Positions 9,861 to 18,785 of a stretch of DNA of 64,000 nt are shown one piece after another (within the stretch, counting starts at the first letter, position 1; every line of letters starts with the position of its first letter). The notes beneath the pieces were generated by a model. It was given only the letters and a program-made list of their open reading frames with translations, did no database searches and had not been told where the DNA came from. The stretch comes from DAOPYU01 sp942493245. GTDB lineage: Bacteria; Sumerlaeota; Sumerlaeia; UBA8349. The stretch spans positions 2,542,001 to 2,606,000 of the forward strand of contig OW818685.1 of assembly GCA_942493245.1 (NCBI GenBank). Reading direction: 5' to 3'. The position numbers and the translations under genes were made by a program.

Positions 9861-11122
9861 TGGAACGAGTGGTTCTCGAACACGTCTGGAAACTCTATGA
9901 CCGGCGATATGGCTCAAACCGTTTCCGGAAGCTATTCGCATCGCTTCTGGGACGGCACCCTGAACGAAACGAATTCTGGGCACTCCAGGACATCTCTTTC
10001 CAACTCAACGAAGGGGAAAGTCTCGGGATTATCGGCCCCAACGGATCGGGCAAAACCACCCTGTTGCGCCTGCTTTCAGGCATCTCGCGCATCAACCGGG
10101 GCCATTTACTGGTGCGCGGCTCCGTATCGGCGCTCATCGCTCTGGGCGCAGGTTTTCACCCGGAACTCAGCGGACGAGAAAACATCTATCTGAACGGTTC
10201 TATCCTGGGCCTCAAACACCGGATGATCCGTAAGTTCTTTGATGACATTGTCGAATTTGCCGATATCGGCGAATACATAGATTCCCCCGTCAAGCGTTAC
10301 AGTTCGGGCATGTTCGTGCGCCTGGGTTTTGCCGTTGCGGCTCAGGTCCGGCCCGACATTCTCCTGGTGGACGAAGTGCTGGCGGTCGGAGATGCCCGTT
10401 TCCAAGCCCGCTGCCATGAGCGAATCGCTCAATTACGCGAATCCGGCACCATCATCATTCTCGTTTCGCACGATCTCTGGACGGTCCGCCAATCCTGCCA
10501 GCAGGGGCTTTATATTGACCACGGACACATCCACACCCAGGGGGACATTGCCACCGTCATCGCAGCTTACAACAAACAGATCCAGATGGAGGCGTTGTCA
10601 CGCCTCCCGAAAGAGAACAGCGGCGAGGATTCCTCCGCTTACTGTTCCTGCGATCTGGATTTTCTGGATGAAAACGGTCGCCCCCTCACCGAAATCCCAC
10701 TGGGCAATCCGGCAACCCTGCGCATCTACTACCGATGCGACGAACCCATCGAGTCGCCCACGCTGGTGGTCAATTTCATGGCGCACAGCGGCCCCTGCGC
10801 GTCCATTCTGCGGAGCCGGAAAGCCGGTTGGCACGTTGAGAAACTCGAGGGAGAGGGCCATATAGATGTCGAGATCCCGGACTTGCGCCTGAACCCCGGG
10901 CAATATGCCGTTTCCGTCCTGATTAAAGATACCGGCGACCTGCTCACGCTCGTGAAAAGTCGTTTCCGGGAACTTTTCGTCAAGACCCCGCATCTGGACT
11001 GGTGTTACGAAAACTGCTACTACATCCCGGACGCCCGGTGGAGTGAACCGGTTCCCCACAGTCACGGCACAAGCCGCGCCCCAAGCGTCCCTCCCACTGT
11101 TCCAAACCGCGCAAACGACTGA
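9860..11122 (+). CDS. wzt: Polysaccharide ABC exporter ATPase with C-terminal cargo-binding domain (Wzt-like)
   Basis: A 420-residue protein. Walker A GPNGSGKT is at residues 59-66, the signature YSSGM at 147-151, Walker B ILLVDE at 167-172 and the switch His near 204. LGAGFHPELSGREN around residue 95 is typical of the Wzt/TagH branch. After the ATPase domain comes about 160 residues of beta-rich sequence (about 245-395) corresponding to the Wzt C-terminal domain. In characterised homologues that domain recognises the modified end of the O-polysaccharide. The start overlaps the wzm stop by one base. The extra domain suggests an exporter that reads a chain-terminating cap rather than the capsule (KpsT) type, which lacks it. 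Confidence 0.9.
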   Translation: MERVVLEHVWKLYDRRYGSNRFRKLFASLLGRHPERNEFWALQDISFQLNEGESLGIIGPNGSGKTTLLRLLSGISRINRGHLLVRGSVSALIALGAGFHPELSGRENIYLNGSILGLKHRMIRKFFDDIVEFADIGEYIDSPVKRYSSGMFVRLGFAVAAQVRPDILLVDEVLAVGDARFQARCHERIAQLRESGTIIILVSHDLWTVRQSCQQGLYIDHGHIHTQGDIATVIAAYNKQIQMEALSRLPKENSGEDSSAYCSCDLDFLDENGRPLTEIPLGNPATLRIYYRCDEPIESPTLVVNFMAHSGPCASILRSRKAGWHVEKLEGEGHIDVEIPDLRLNPGQYAVSVLIKDTGDLLTLVKSRFRELFVKTPHLDWCYENCYYIPDARWSEPVPHSHGTSRAPSVPPTVPNRAND

Positions 11123-11232
11123 CCGGAAAAAGCCACCTGATCCGAATGGATTATTTTACAAAACGTCATTGCCTCAACAGACCTTCCTTTCGTATGATTG
11201 CATTGTTTACAGGAATCCGAGAGGAGGTGAAC

Positions 11233-12144
11233 ATGCCTGCCCGATACGCCGAACGCGACGCCATGGCCGAAGTCATTTCGCGAGAATCTCCCCGGAACTG
11301 GGGGGTCTGGATTCCCTACAATTACCTGGATGTCTCGTCTTCCCCCAAGGCGCTGGCCCGGCTCTTCATCGTCTGCATGGGATGGTGGCCCACCGCACAG
11401 GGACATTTGACCCTCCGTCCGGCTGGACTCCAGGAGCACGTCCTGATTTATTGCCTCAAAGGCAAAGGATGGTTTGAATCGCGTGGAAGACGCTGGCGCG
11501 TTCAGGAGGGAGACTGCCTGTTCGTAGTTGCGGGAGAACCCCACAGTTACGGCGCCGACAAGAGCGATCCCTGGGGGATCGCCTGGGCGCACTTTTCGGG
11601 TACCGAAGCGCAGGAACTCATTGCCGCCATTGACGCCAGTCCCGAGAATCCGATTGTCCGAATCGGCGAAAAACTCGCCATCGCCGAATTGTTCGCTGAA
11701 ATGCGGCGCGCCTTCCTCAACGGCTTCTCTGTTCACGTTCAGAAATACGCCGCCAGTTGCCTGCGCCACGCGCTCGATCTGATGGCTTACCACAGCAGTC
11801 TCGGGTTGCCCCGCCGCGCCAAGGATCTACACCTCGAAGCGGCCCTGAAGTACATGGAAAATCACCTGACAGAAAAACTGACGGTCGCCTCGATCGCAGC
11901 GGTTGTCCACATGTCCGTTTCGCACTTCATCACGCAGTTCAAGGCCAAGACCGGCTTCCCGCCGATGGACTATCTGATTCGAATGCGAATCCAGAAAGCC
12001 TGCGAATATCTGGAAACGGAACGCAACCTGCCCATCTCCCAGGTGGCCCAGATGGTGGGGTACGAAGACGCCTACTATTTCTCACGAATCTTCAAGAAAA
12101 CGGTCGGCCACACGGCGCGCGCCCATCGCATGATCCACCGTTGA
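11233..12144 (+). CDS. AraC-family transcriptional regulator
   Basis: A 303-residue protein with an N-terminal cupin-like sensor half (around GKGWFESRGRRWRVQEGD) and a C-terminal double helix-turn-helix. The second HTH shows the AraC signature VAQMVGYEDAYYFSRIFKK near the end. The ATG at 11233 is preceded by GAGGAGGTGA, the strongest ribosome site in the area; an earlier in-frame ATG at 11146 has none. AraC proteins of this type usually activate sugar-utilisation genes. The target is not visible: the next gene begins 47 bp downstream, and wzt lies upstream with a gap of about 110 bp. Confidence 0.88.
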   Translation: MPARYAERDAMAEVISRESPRNWGVWIPYNYLDVSSSPKALARLFIVCMGWWPTAQGHLTLRPAGLQEHVLIYCLKGKGWFESRGRRWRVQEGDCLFVVAGEPHSYGADKSDPWGIAWAHFSGTEAQELIAAIDASPENPIVRIGEKLAIAELFAEMRRAFLNGFSVHVQKYAASCLRHALDLMAYHSSLGLPRRAKDLHLEAALKYMENHLTEKLTVASIAAVVHMSVSHFITQFKAKTGFPPMDYLIRMRIQKACEYLETERNLPISQVAQMVGYEDAYYFSRIFKKTVGHTARAHRMIHR

Positions 12145-12191
12145 TCCAGTTTTCGGTCCGACAGTCCCCGGGACGGAGAAGGAGAAAGACA

Positions 12192-12980
12192 TTGGAAATT
12201 GAATTGGACGGTTATCTATCGGGGGGGTACTTCCTCACCCGGCCGATGGACCGGCAGTCCTGGCAGAGCGAACAGATCCTGCCCGACCGAATTCTGAGTT
12301 TTTCGAACTGCCTCGCTCCCCACCTGCCGGAGCCTTGGATGTTCGACTGGATGCTGAAGGATGAGCAGGAGGCGTTCCGGCAGGCGGCAGACTCCGGAAT
12401 TTCTCCGGAAGGAACTCTCGCCGCTCGGAAATGGACCACCCGACACTACTATTCCGAAGACGTGGCCCACTCAGGCTTGTTCTACCAGTTGGAAACAGCC
12501 CGGGATTTCGCGCGTGAGTTTCTTTCTGACAATCCGAAACTGGAAATCTTCGCATTGGGATTACACCGTTCTCTCGTCCACGGCTTTCTTGAAGAAGCGA
12601 TTCCACAGGATCCTCCGAACCGGGATAAAACCGATCCGACCGACGGGGTCAACCGAGCCATCCGATCCGGCCTTCCCCTGGCCAACGGGGGAAAACCCCT
12701 CGGTTTCGAACTCCTGGTCTTCGATTTCTGGAGTTACAATCTGGAACATTCCTGGCTGTGCAATGGATTGGAAGTGGATTTCCATGAGAACCCAGGCGTC
12801 ACTCCAGGCAGATTCGGACTGATCGAGAAATTCGAAGACGCAGTGGCCTGTACCGACCGGATCGTACGCGAAAACATCCCGGCGGAACCGGGTCTGTGGC
12901 TTCCCTGGCTGATTGTCCAGTACCCCCGGACTCCTGACAATCTGAGAAATCCGTTGGAAGAGGATAACGCCCTTTCTTGA
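12192..12980 (+). CDS. Uncharacterised protein, TTG start, first gene of a five-gene cluster
   Basis: A 262-residue protein of no family I recognise. It is acidic, rich in Trp, Phe and Leu, and has no signal peptide or membrane segment, so it is probably cytoplasmic. Features include WMFDWMLKDEQEAF around residues 51-64 and WLPWLIVQYPR near the C-terminus. I chose TTG at 12192 because GGAGAAGGAG lies 7-8 nt upstream and no in-frame ATG has a comparable site. The reading frame is open further upstream, but there it overlaps the AraC gene. The next gene begins 85 bp downstream on the same strand, so it probably belongs with the nucleotidyltransferase and Cys-tail membrane protein. Function unknown. 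Confidence 0.65.
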   Translation: MEIELDGYLSGGYFLTRPMDRQSWQSEQILPDRILSFSNCLAPHLPEPWMFDWMLKDEQEAFRQAADSGISPEGTLAARKWTTRHYYSEDVAHSGLFYQLETARDFAREFLSDNPKLEIFALGLHRSLVHGFLEEAIPQDPPNRDKTDPTDGVNRAIRSGLPLANGGKPLGFELLVFDFWSYNLEHSWLCNGLEVDFHENPGVTPGRFGLIEKFEDAVACTDRIVRENIPAEPGLWLPWLIVQYPRTPDNLRNPLEEDNALS

Positions 12981-13065
12981 CCCCGAAAACGCTCTGTGAT
13001 ATTGAAACAGAGGTTTGGGGATACGTCAGGGAAACTTTGCAGGAATTGAAAGGACACACAGATCC

Positions 13066-13815
13066 ATGTCCGCCACCCAGGAAGCGACGCTTGCCGATTT
13101 GCCATCTGAAATCCAGAAACTTCTCACCGATCTGGTCGAATCGGCCCAGACGGCCTTTCAGGACGACTTGAAAAGTGTCGTGCTCTTCGGCAGCGGGGCA
13201 GAAGGGCGCTTGCGCGCAACGTCGGACCTGAATCTTCTCTTCGTCCTCGAACATTTTGAAAAAGAACGGGTGGATGCGTTCCGAGAACCCTTCCGCGCGG
13301 CCTATGTAGCCGGACGCGCCTCTGTCCTGTTTGTGCTCGAATCCGAACTGAGCCGCGTCGCCGAATCCTTTGCCTTGAAATTCGACGATATTGCACGCCG
13401 CAGACGGATTCTTTTCGGAACCGACCCGATCCAGAACCTGAAGATCCCACGACAAGCGAGAAAAGAACGCCTCCTCCAGATTCTGACCAACCTGACCCTG
13501 AGGTTGCGGGAACGCTACGCACTGGTAAGCCTGCGGGAAGAACAACTGACGCTTGTCATTGCAGAAACAGCCGGTCCCCTGCGATCCGCCGCCGCGACGT
13601 TACTTGAGTTGGAGGGACACCCAGAGATCTCGCCCAAACAGGCACTCGAACGGATCGTCATCTTGTGCGAACGTGCGGATTGGAAGGCCATGCTGGAGCA
13701 GATTTCCAATTCACGGGAATCCCAATCGTTACCTTCTGGAACCGCTGCTCCAATCGTCTTCAATCTGATGGAACTGGCCGAAACCCTCAGGCGGCGGGCC
13801 GAAAGGGTGGAATGA
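13066..13815 (+). CDS. Nucleotidyltransferase-fold protein
   Basis: A 249-residue protein. The N-terminal half matches the minimal nucleotidyltransferase fold: VVLFGSGAEGRLRATSDLN around residues 38-56, with the expected GS motif and a D-x-N in place of the usual D-x-D. The third acidic residue is not obvious. The C-terminal half is helical, rich in Leu, Arg and Glu. Family members transfer a nucleotide to a protein, RNA or small molecule, or act as toxin or antitoxin components; the altered metal-binding pair makes catalysis uncertain. The ATG at 13066 gives a sensible N-terminus; an earlier in-frame start at 13015 would add 17 atypical residues. The following gene starts one base after this stop codon, so they are co-translated. 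Confidence 0.75.
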   Translation: MSATQEATLADLPSEIQKLLTDLVESAQTAFQDDLKSVVLFGSGAEGRLRATSDLNLLFVLEHFEKERVDAFREPFRAAYVAGRASVLFVLESELSRVAESFALKFDDIARRRRILFGTDPIQNLKIPRQARKERLLQILTNLTLRLRERYALVSLREEQLTLVIAETAGPLRSAAATLLELEGHPEISPKQALERIVILCERADWKAMLEQISNSRESQSLPSGTAAPIVFNLMELAETLRRRAERVE

Positions 13816-13816
13816 A

Positions 13817-14731
13817 ATGAACCTGAATCCCTTCGATCTGCGCGGTCCAGAATTCTTGCAGTTCTACCTGTTCCTGATGGCCTTTACCGTTTTCCTCGTC
13901 TGGTTTCTCCGTTACCGGTCTGAATCGCGTGGGCAGAACGAGGTTCTCGATCACAGCCGGGAACTGATTCAGGATCCTTACCAGATCGCCTTTCTGCGCG
14001 GGGGACGGCGGGAACTGTTACGGGTCTCCGTGATCTCCCTACTGGAACGTGGACTCCTGAAGGCGACCGACGCCAGTCTGACCTGTACCGATCAAGACGC
14101 CGTCCATAAGGTGCGCCGTCCTCTGGACAAAGCCCTTCTGACACATTTCGCGGCCCCCAAAGAAACCGAGTCGCTTTTCACCGATTCCGTAATTCTGGGA
14201 GAAGCGGATGTCATCGGAAAGATTCTGAAGGAAAACCAATTGCTGCCCGGCGCAAAAGTCAGGATGACACGATTTCTGCTTGGGCTCTGTTCCCTCGCCT
14301 TTCTCTGGGGGATCGCCGCCATCAAGATTCAGATCGCCCTCGCGCGGGGACATCGCAATATCGAATTCCTCATTGTTCTCGCCATTGTCTCCCTGTTCGT
14401 CATTCTTGCGATCCTCAACCGGCCCCGGACCTCATTTGGGAATGCCGTCTATTCCGAGATCAAAAAGGCTTTCTCCGGCCTGAAAAAGCGGGGCCAGTCC
14501 CAACCGGAGGATAAAACGGCCAGCCAACTGACGTTCCTCTCGGCCGTTTTCGGAGTTGCGGCGCTGCCTGCAGCCATGACAGCCCTTCTGGAACCGATGC
14601 ACCTGATCCCCCCCAAACAGAATCAGAACAGTTGGAGCAGCTGCGGGTCGTGTTCCGCCAGTTCAGGCGGCTCGTCCTGCAGCGGGGGATCGTCGTGTGG
14701 CGGCGGAGGATGCGGCGGATGCGGCGGGTAA
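13817..14731 (+). CDS. TIGR04222-like membrane protein with Cys/Gly/Ser-rich C-terminal tail
   Basis: A 304-residue protein. It has one N-terminal membrane segment (about residues 15-32), a cytoplasmic region with QIAFLRGGRRE near residue 55, and two or three further membrane segments between about 155 and 270. The last 30 or so residues are almost only Ser, Gly and Cys, with six Cys (for example SSCGSC and GGGGCGGCGG). This layout agrees with the uncharacterised TIGR04222 domain as I remember it, which often carries such a tail. The tail resembles precursor peptides modified at Cys, and a radical SAM/SPASM gene lies two genes downstream. Whether the tail is a metal-binding element or a modification substrate is not shown. 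It starts one base after the nucleotidyltransferase stop. Confidence 0.75.
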   Translation: MNLNPFDLRGPEFLQFYLFLMAFTVFLVWFLRYRSESRGQNEVLDHSRELIQDPYQIAFLRGGRRELLRVSVISLLERGLLKATDASLTCTDQDAVHKVRRPLDKALLTHFAAPKETESLFTDSVILGEADVIGKILKENQLLPGAKVRMTRFLLGLCSLAFLWGIAAIKIQIALARGHRNIEFLIVLAIVSLFVILAILNRPRTSFGNAVYSEIKKAFSGLKKRGQSQPEDKTASQLTFLSAVFGVAALPAAMTALLEPMHLIPPKQNQNSWSSCGSCSASSGGSSCSGGSSCGGGGCGGCGG

Positions 14732-14825
14732 GAAGATTCTCGACAACGAACAACCGACTCAGACGGCCAGACAATCCTTCCGAAAGAACGATACATAGAG
14801 GCCTGAAACCCCAGACAGGACACGT

Positions 14826-16544
14826 ATGGAAACAAACTCCGATCCTTCCTTTTCGAATCACGTGATTGTCTGTGGATTTGGCCATATCGGGTATCGCTGC
14901 GTCAGTCTATTGATGCGCCTTGGAGAACGCGGAACCGTTATCTCCCGCAATCCGAACGAAGACTGGCGACAGATCGTTGAACCGCAATTCCACGTTTTCA
15001 CTGCGGATGCCCGCGACGACACCTATCTCCTTAAAGCCGGCGTAAAGAAAGCGCGGGCGATCATTGTCGTAACGGATGACGATCTGAGCAATGTCGCAAT
15101 CGCGCTCGACGCCAAAAGACTCAATCCCGGGATCACGATCGTTGTTCGCATGTTCGATCAGGCCCTGGCGGCTCATCTGGAGAAAACGGCTCTGATTGAC
15201 CGGGCCTTATCGGGCTCTGCTCTGGGAGTGCCGATTTTCATCTCTGCCGCTCTCGGAATACCGGAACAACGAGCATTCAAAACGGGTGAGACGTCTTTTT
15301 TTCTCGAAGAATATCGGATGGAAGCGGATTCCCCACACATCGGAAAAACACCCGGCCAATGGAGCGCCGCAACAGGAAAAACCCTTGTCGCACTCAAAAG
15401 GGGGAAGACCTTCATCCCCGGACACAAAATGAAAGAGGGCCTCCAATCCGGAGACCACCTGGCGCTTCTGCGCATCGAGAAATCGCCGGGTAAATCTGCT
15501 TCGGCAAGAGCGTTTACTCGAAAACAAAAAACGCACTTTCCATTATTGCGAACACTGAAACTCGCTATTCAGGAAACCTGGCAAAACATTGCGCAAGCGC
15601 CACGGGTCGCCTTGATCCTGCTCTTCGCAATCGTGGCGATCAGTATTGGCGTGTTTCACCACGCACACGATCTTTCTCTGGTGGATTCGTTCTATTTCGT
15701 CATCACCACCATCACCACCGTGGGTTATGGCGACTTCAACCTGATGAACGCGGAACCGTGGCTGAAACTCTATGGCGCCTTCGTCATGCTGTGCGGCGCG
15801 GCAATCCTGGCAACTCTCTTCAGCATCATCACGGATCTACTCCTGAAAACCCGCCTGCGCGACGTCATCGCACATAGCTGCGCCGATCTTGAGGGACACA
15901 TTATTATTGCCGGTCTGGGAAACATCGGGTTTCGACTCGTCCGGGAGATGGTGAACCTGGGTGAAACGGTTGTGGCGATTGAATGCAGAGAAGATGGAGA
16001 ATACGTCCGTGCCGCCCGGGAACTCGTGCCTGTTCAGATTGGCAATGCGAAGTTTGAAGAAACGCTCCGTAAAGCAGGAATTGCCGGCGCCAAAGCCATT
16101 GTGGCGGCAACAGACGATGATTTGGCAAACCTGAGTATTGGACTGGTTGCGAAAAGTGTCCACCCGGATTGCCGGGTGGTATTGCGGATCTTTGATTCCA
16201 CGTTGGCCACCAAGATGCAGGAGGGGTTAGGGGTTGACTCAGTTCTGAGCGTTTCAGCCATCGCTGCCGCTTCTTTTGTCGGAGCGGCAATCAGTCCTTA
16301 TTTATGCCAGGGACTGCTTCTGAAAGATTACCTCATCTTTATTTCAGATCGCATCGTTCCTCCTGCCTCCGGAAGCGACAGCCACGAAACAATCCCCCTG
16401 GCCGAAAATGAATTTATTCTTTATGTGAAACGAACCGGAACCCCCTCTTATATCGAAGCGACACCTGACATGGCTTTGAGCGCGGGAGATCAAATTATCT
16501 TGGCACAATGCCATCCGATTCAGAAGCCGACCCCACAATCATGA
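14826..16544 (+). CDS. Potassium channel/transport protein with RCK-pore-RCK architecture
   Basis: A 572-residue protein. Residues about 12-150 form a TrkA-N (RCK) Rossmann domain with GFGHIG at 17-22, followed by a TrkA-C-like segment (about 150-217). A two-helix pore follows (about 262-340) with the K+ selectivity filter TTVGYGD at 297-303. A second RCK domain begins at GLGNIG (363-368), ending in another TrkA-C-like segment. It should be an inner-membrane K+ channel gated by nucleotides or ligands. Having complete RCK domains on both sides of one two-helix pore is less common than the pore-RCK order. The downstream radical SAM gene overlaps its stop codon (ATGA), so the two are coupled. 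Confidence 0.88.
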   Translation: METNSDPSFSNHVIVCGFGHIGYRCVSLLMRLGERGTVISRNPNEDWRQIVEPQFHVFTADARDDTYLLKAGVKKARAIIVVTDDDLSNVAIALDAKRLNPGITIVVRMFDQALAAHLEKTALIDRALSGSALGVPIFISAALGIPEQRAFKTGETSFFLEEYRMEADSPHIGKTPGQWSAATGKTLVALKRGKTFIPGHKMKEGLQSGDHLALLRIEKSPGKSASARAFTRKQKTHFPLLRTLKLAIQETWQNIAQAPRVALILLFAIVAISIGVFHHAHDLSLVDSFYFVITTITTVGYGDFNLMNAEPWLKLYGAFVMLCGAAILATLFSIITDLLLKTRLRDVIAHSCADLEGHIIIAGLGNIGFRLVREMVNLGETVVAIECREDGEYVRAARELVPVQIGNAKFEETLRKAGIAGAKAIVAATDDDLANLSIGLVAKSVHPDCRVVLRIFDSTLATKMQEGLGVDSVLSVSAIAAASFVGAAISPYLCQGLLLKDYLIFISDRIVPPASGSDSHETIPLAENEFILYVKRTGTPSYIEATPDMALSAGDQIILAQCHPIQKPTPQS

Positions 16545-17572
16545 TTCGAGACCGCGTTTTTTTCGGACGCAAGACCTCTTCCTTTACCCTTCAATGGCAT
16601 CTGACAAACGCTTGTCCCAACCACTGCCTGCACTGCTACGATCGCTCCAACCGGCAGGAACTGCCCTTGGACAAAGCGCTTGAAGTGCTCAATGGATTTG
16701 CTGGCTTTTGCCGCCAGCGCCGTGTCCAACCTCAAATATCCCTTTCCGGGGGGGATCCTTTTCTCTACCCCCATTTCTGGGACCTTTACAGAACGATCGC
16801 CCTGGCCGACATACCCGTTTCCATACTCGGAAATCCTGTTGGATCAGATGAAATCCAGAAACTCCAGGCAATCCAGCCGCCCGTCTATTATCAGGTCAGC
16901 CTGGAAGGTCTTCGTGAACACAATGATGCCATTCGGGGACTCGGACACTACGAACGGACACTTTCTTTCCTCTTGGAGGCCCGGCGCCTGGGATTGCAAA
17001 CCCACGTTATGCTGACCCTCACCCGGGTGAACCTCGATCAGGTTCTTCCCCTCGGAGAGGCCTTGCGCGGTCTGACCAGCCGTTTCACTTTCAATCGCCT
17101 TTCTTCCGTGGGAGAAGCCGCGTCCCTCGAACGGCCCGACCGGGACACGTTCGTCGAATTTCTGAAATCATACCTGAAAGCCGGGAAAACAAACCCGATC
17201 CTGGGGTACAAAGACAACCTCTTCAATGTGATTCGTTACCGCCATCGTGCTCCTCTTTTCCGCGGGTGTACCGGCCACGGTTGCGGCGCGGCCTTCAACT
17301 TTGTCGCCCTTCTGCCGGACGGGGAAGTCCACGCCTGTCGTAAATTTTCCTCCCGAATCGGCGACATCAGACAGAAAAACCTCGGCCAGATATTCGACTC
17401 GGAAGAAGCGAAGGGGTATCGGAACGGCACTCTGGCCTGCCGCGATTGTCCCCTGCGAAAAGTCTGTGGCGGGTGCCTGGCCGTCACAAGCGGTCGAGGA
17501 CTGAATCCCCTGAAAGAACGCGATCCCGATTGCTTTTTCTCCGAATACTCCCTTTTTCTGAACAGGTTTTAA
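16541..17572 (+). CDS. Radical SAM/SPASM enzyme, peptide-maturase-like
   Basis: A 343-residue protein. The radical SAM cluster motif CPNHCLHC (C25, C29, C32) is followed by SLSGGDPF. The C-terminal SPASM region holds CTGHGCG, CRKF, CRDCPLRKVCGGC and a final Cys, enough for auxiliary Fe-S clusters. The opening FTLQWHLTNAC and the GCGAAFNF/LPDGEVHACRKF block resemble, from memory, SPASM maturases of selenobiotic or thio(seleno)oxazole-type peptides. I chose the ATG at 16541 because it overlaps the channel stop as ATGA; an ATG at 16508 is also in frame. No separate small precursor gene is visible nearby, so the Cys-rich tail encoded at 13817-14731 is the nearest candidate substrate. That link is inference. 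Confidence 0.88.
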   Translation: MIRDRVFFGRKTSSFTLQWHLTNACPNHCLHCYDRSNRQELPLDKALEVLNGFAGFCRQRRVQPQISLSGGDPFLYPHFWDLYRTIALADIPVSILGNPVGSDEIQKLQAIQPPVYYQVSLEGLREHNDAIRGLGHYERTLSFLLEARRLGLQTHVMLTLTRVNLDQVLPLGEALRGLTSRFTFNRLSSVGEAASLERPDRDTFVEFLKSYLKAGKTNPILGYKDNLFNVIRYRHRAPLFRGCTGHGCGAAFNFVALLPDGEVHACRKFSSRIGDIRQKNLGQIFDSEEAKGYRNGTLACRDCPLRKVCGGCLAVTSGRGLNPLKERDPDCFFSEYSLFLNRF

Positions 17573-17645
17573 TCTGCTCAATCTGAGTCTCCCCAAGGTC
17601 CGGAAACCTGCTTGATTCTACGAGAAAATTGTCCCTCAGGGCTTG

Positions 17646-17674
17646 TTGACAAGTCATTTTCCAACCGGTAGGAT
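17646..17674 (+). promoter_or_regulatory. Sigma-70-type promoter of the catabolic operon
   Basis: A perfect TTGACA (17646-17651) is followed after 17 bp by TAGGAT (17669-17674), 40 bp upstream of the UroD-like start codon. It is the best-matching promoter in the window. Confidence 0.65.
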
Positions 17675-17713
17675 ACCTCTTATATTCTTGGTGTGCCATT
17701 GAAGGAAACAAAC

Positions 17714-18730
17714 ATGTCCAAACGGAACCTGATCAAACGCCTGATTGCCGGGGAACCGGTCGAACGCTGCGGTTTCTGGCTCGGCAATCCCCATCCGGAT
17801 ACCTGGCCGCGACTGCATGCACACTTTCAAACCCATACGGACGAAGAATTGCGCCGGAAAGCCCAGGACGACTGCCGTTGGATCTGTCCCCAGTTTTATC
17901 CCGATGTGTATCGGGATCCCTCCGGGCGTCTGCTCTTTGACGAGGGGCTGGACCGGGTCAAACACGCGCGCGCCCCCCTGGCACACTGCGAAACCGTGGA
18001 AGAAGTTGAAGCGTACGCCTGGCCCGACCCGGATTATCTCCATTTCGATTCCTGTCTGCGCGATCTGGACAACGCCGGAGACGTCTATCGCATGAGCGGT
18101 TTCTGGACCTGCTTCTACCACAACATTTCCGATCTATTCGGCATGGAAGAGTACTTTCTGAAAATGATGACCGCGCCCGACGTGGTCCAGGCGGTCACCG
18201 ACAAGGTGTGCGGCTTCTACTATGAAGCCAACGAGCGTTTCTTCGAGGCGGCGGGCGACCGGGTGGACGGGTTTTTCTTCGGGAACGACTTCGGGACCCA
18301 ACAGAGCCTGATCTGCGGCCCCCAGCAATTCGACGAATTCATCCTCCCGTGGTTTGTGCGCTTCACCGAGCAGGGCCGCCGACACGGCTACCAGGTCCTG
18401 CTCCACTCCTGCGGCGCCATCCACCAGGTCATCGAACGCCTGATTGAGGCCGGAGTCAACTGCCTCCACCCGCTTCAGGCGCTGGCGGCCCAGATGGATG
18501 CGGAAACCCTGGCCCGCGACTTCAAGGGACGCATTGCCTTCATGGGAGGTATTGACACGCAGGAACTCTTGACCAACGGCGCCCCCGCGCAAGTTCGAGC
18601 CGACGTGCGCCGGGTCAAGAAACTCCTCGGACCGAACCTGATCGTCAGTCCGAGCCATGAAGCCATTCTCCCCAATGTTCCCCCGCAAAACGTGGAAGCG
18701 TTGATCCAGGCCGCTCTTGAAACGGAATAA
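17714..18730 (+). CDS. Uroporphyrinogen decarboxylase-family protein (MtaA/CmuA-like methyltransferase fold)
   Basis: A 338-residue protein with the UroD barrel pattern: LLHSCGAIHQVIERLIEAGV in the C-terminal half, followed by GGID and SPSHEAILPNVPPQN. His/Cys at HSC corresponds to the zinc site of methyl-corrinoid:cofactor methyltransferases rather than to heme-making UroD, whose N-terminal Arg motif is absent. In glycan-utilisation loci of this bacterial group such genes are common, but their substrate is unknown. GAAGGA lies 6-7 nt before the chosen ATG at 17714. It leads an operon with GH38, SGNH and GH29 genes spaced 34-55 bp apart. A methyl-transfer role on methylated sugars or demethoxylation would fit but is inference. 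Confidence 0.8.
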   Translation: MSKRNLIKRLIAGEPVERCGFWLGNPHPDTWPRLHAHFQTHTDEELRRKAQDDCRWICPQFYPDVYRDPSGRLLFDEGLDRVKHARAPLAHCETVEEVEAYAWPDPDYLHFDSCLRDLDNAGDVYRMSGFWTCFYHNISDLFGMEEYFLKMMTAPDVVQAVTDKVCGFYYEANERFFEAAGDRVDGFFFGNDFGTQQSLICGPQQFDEFILPWFVRFTEQGRRHGYQVLLHSCGAIHQVIERLIEAGVNCLHPLQALAAQMDAETLARDFKGRIAFMGGIDTQELLTNGAPAQVRADVRRVKKLLGPNLIVSPSHEAILPNVPPQNVEALIQAALETE

Positions 18731-18785
18731 ACAGAACCCCGGAATCTCTCAGTCCCATCCCAACATAGAGAAAAGGACATGTGCC

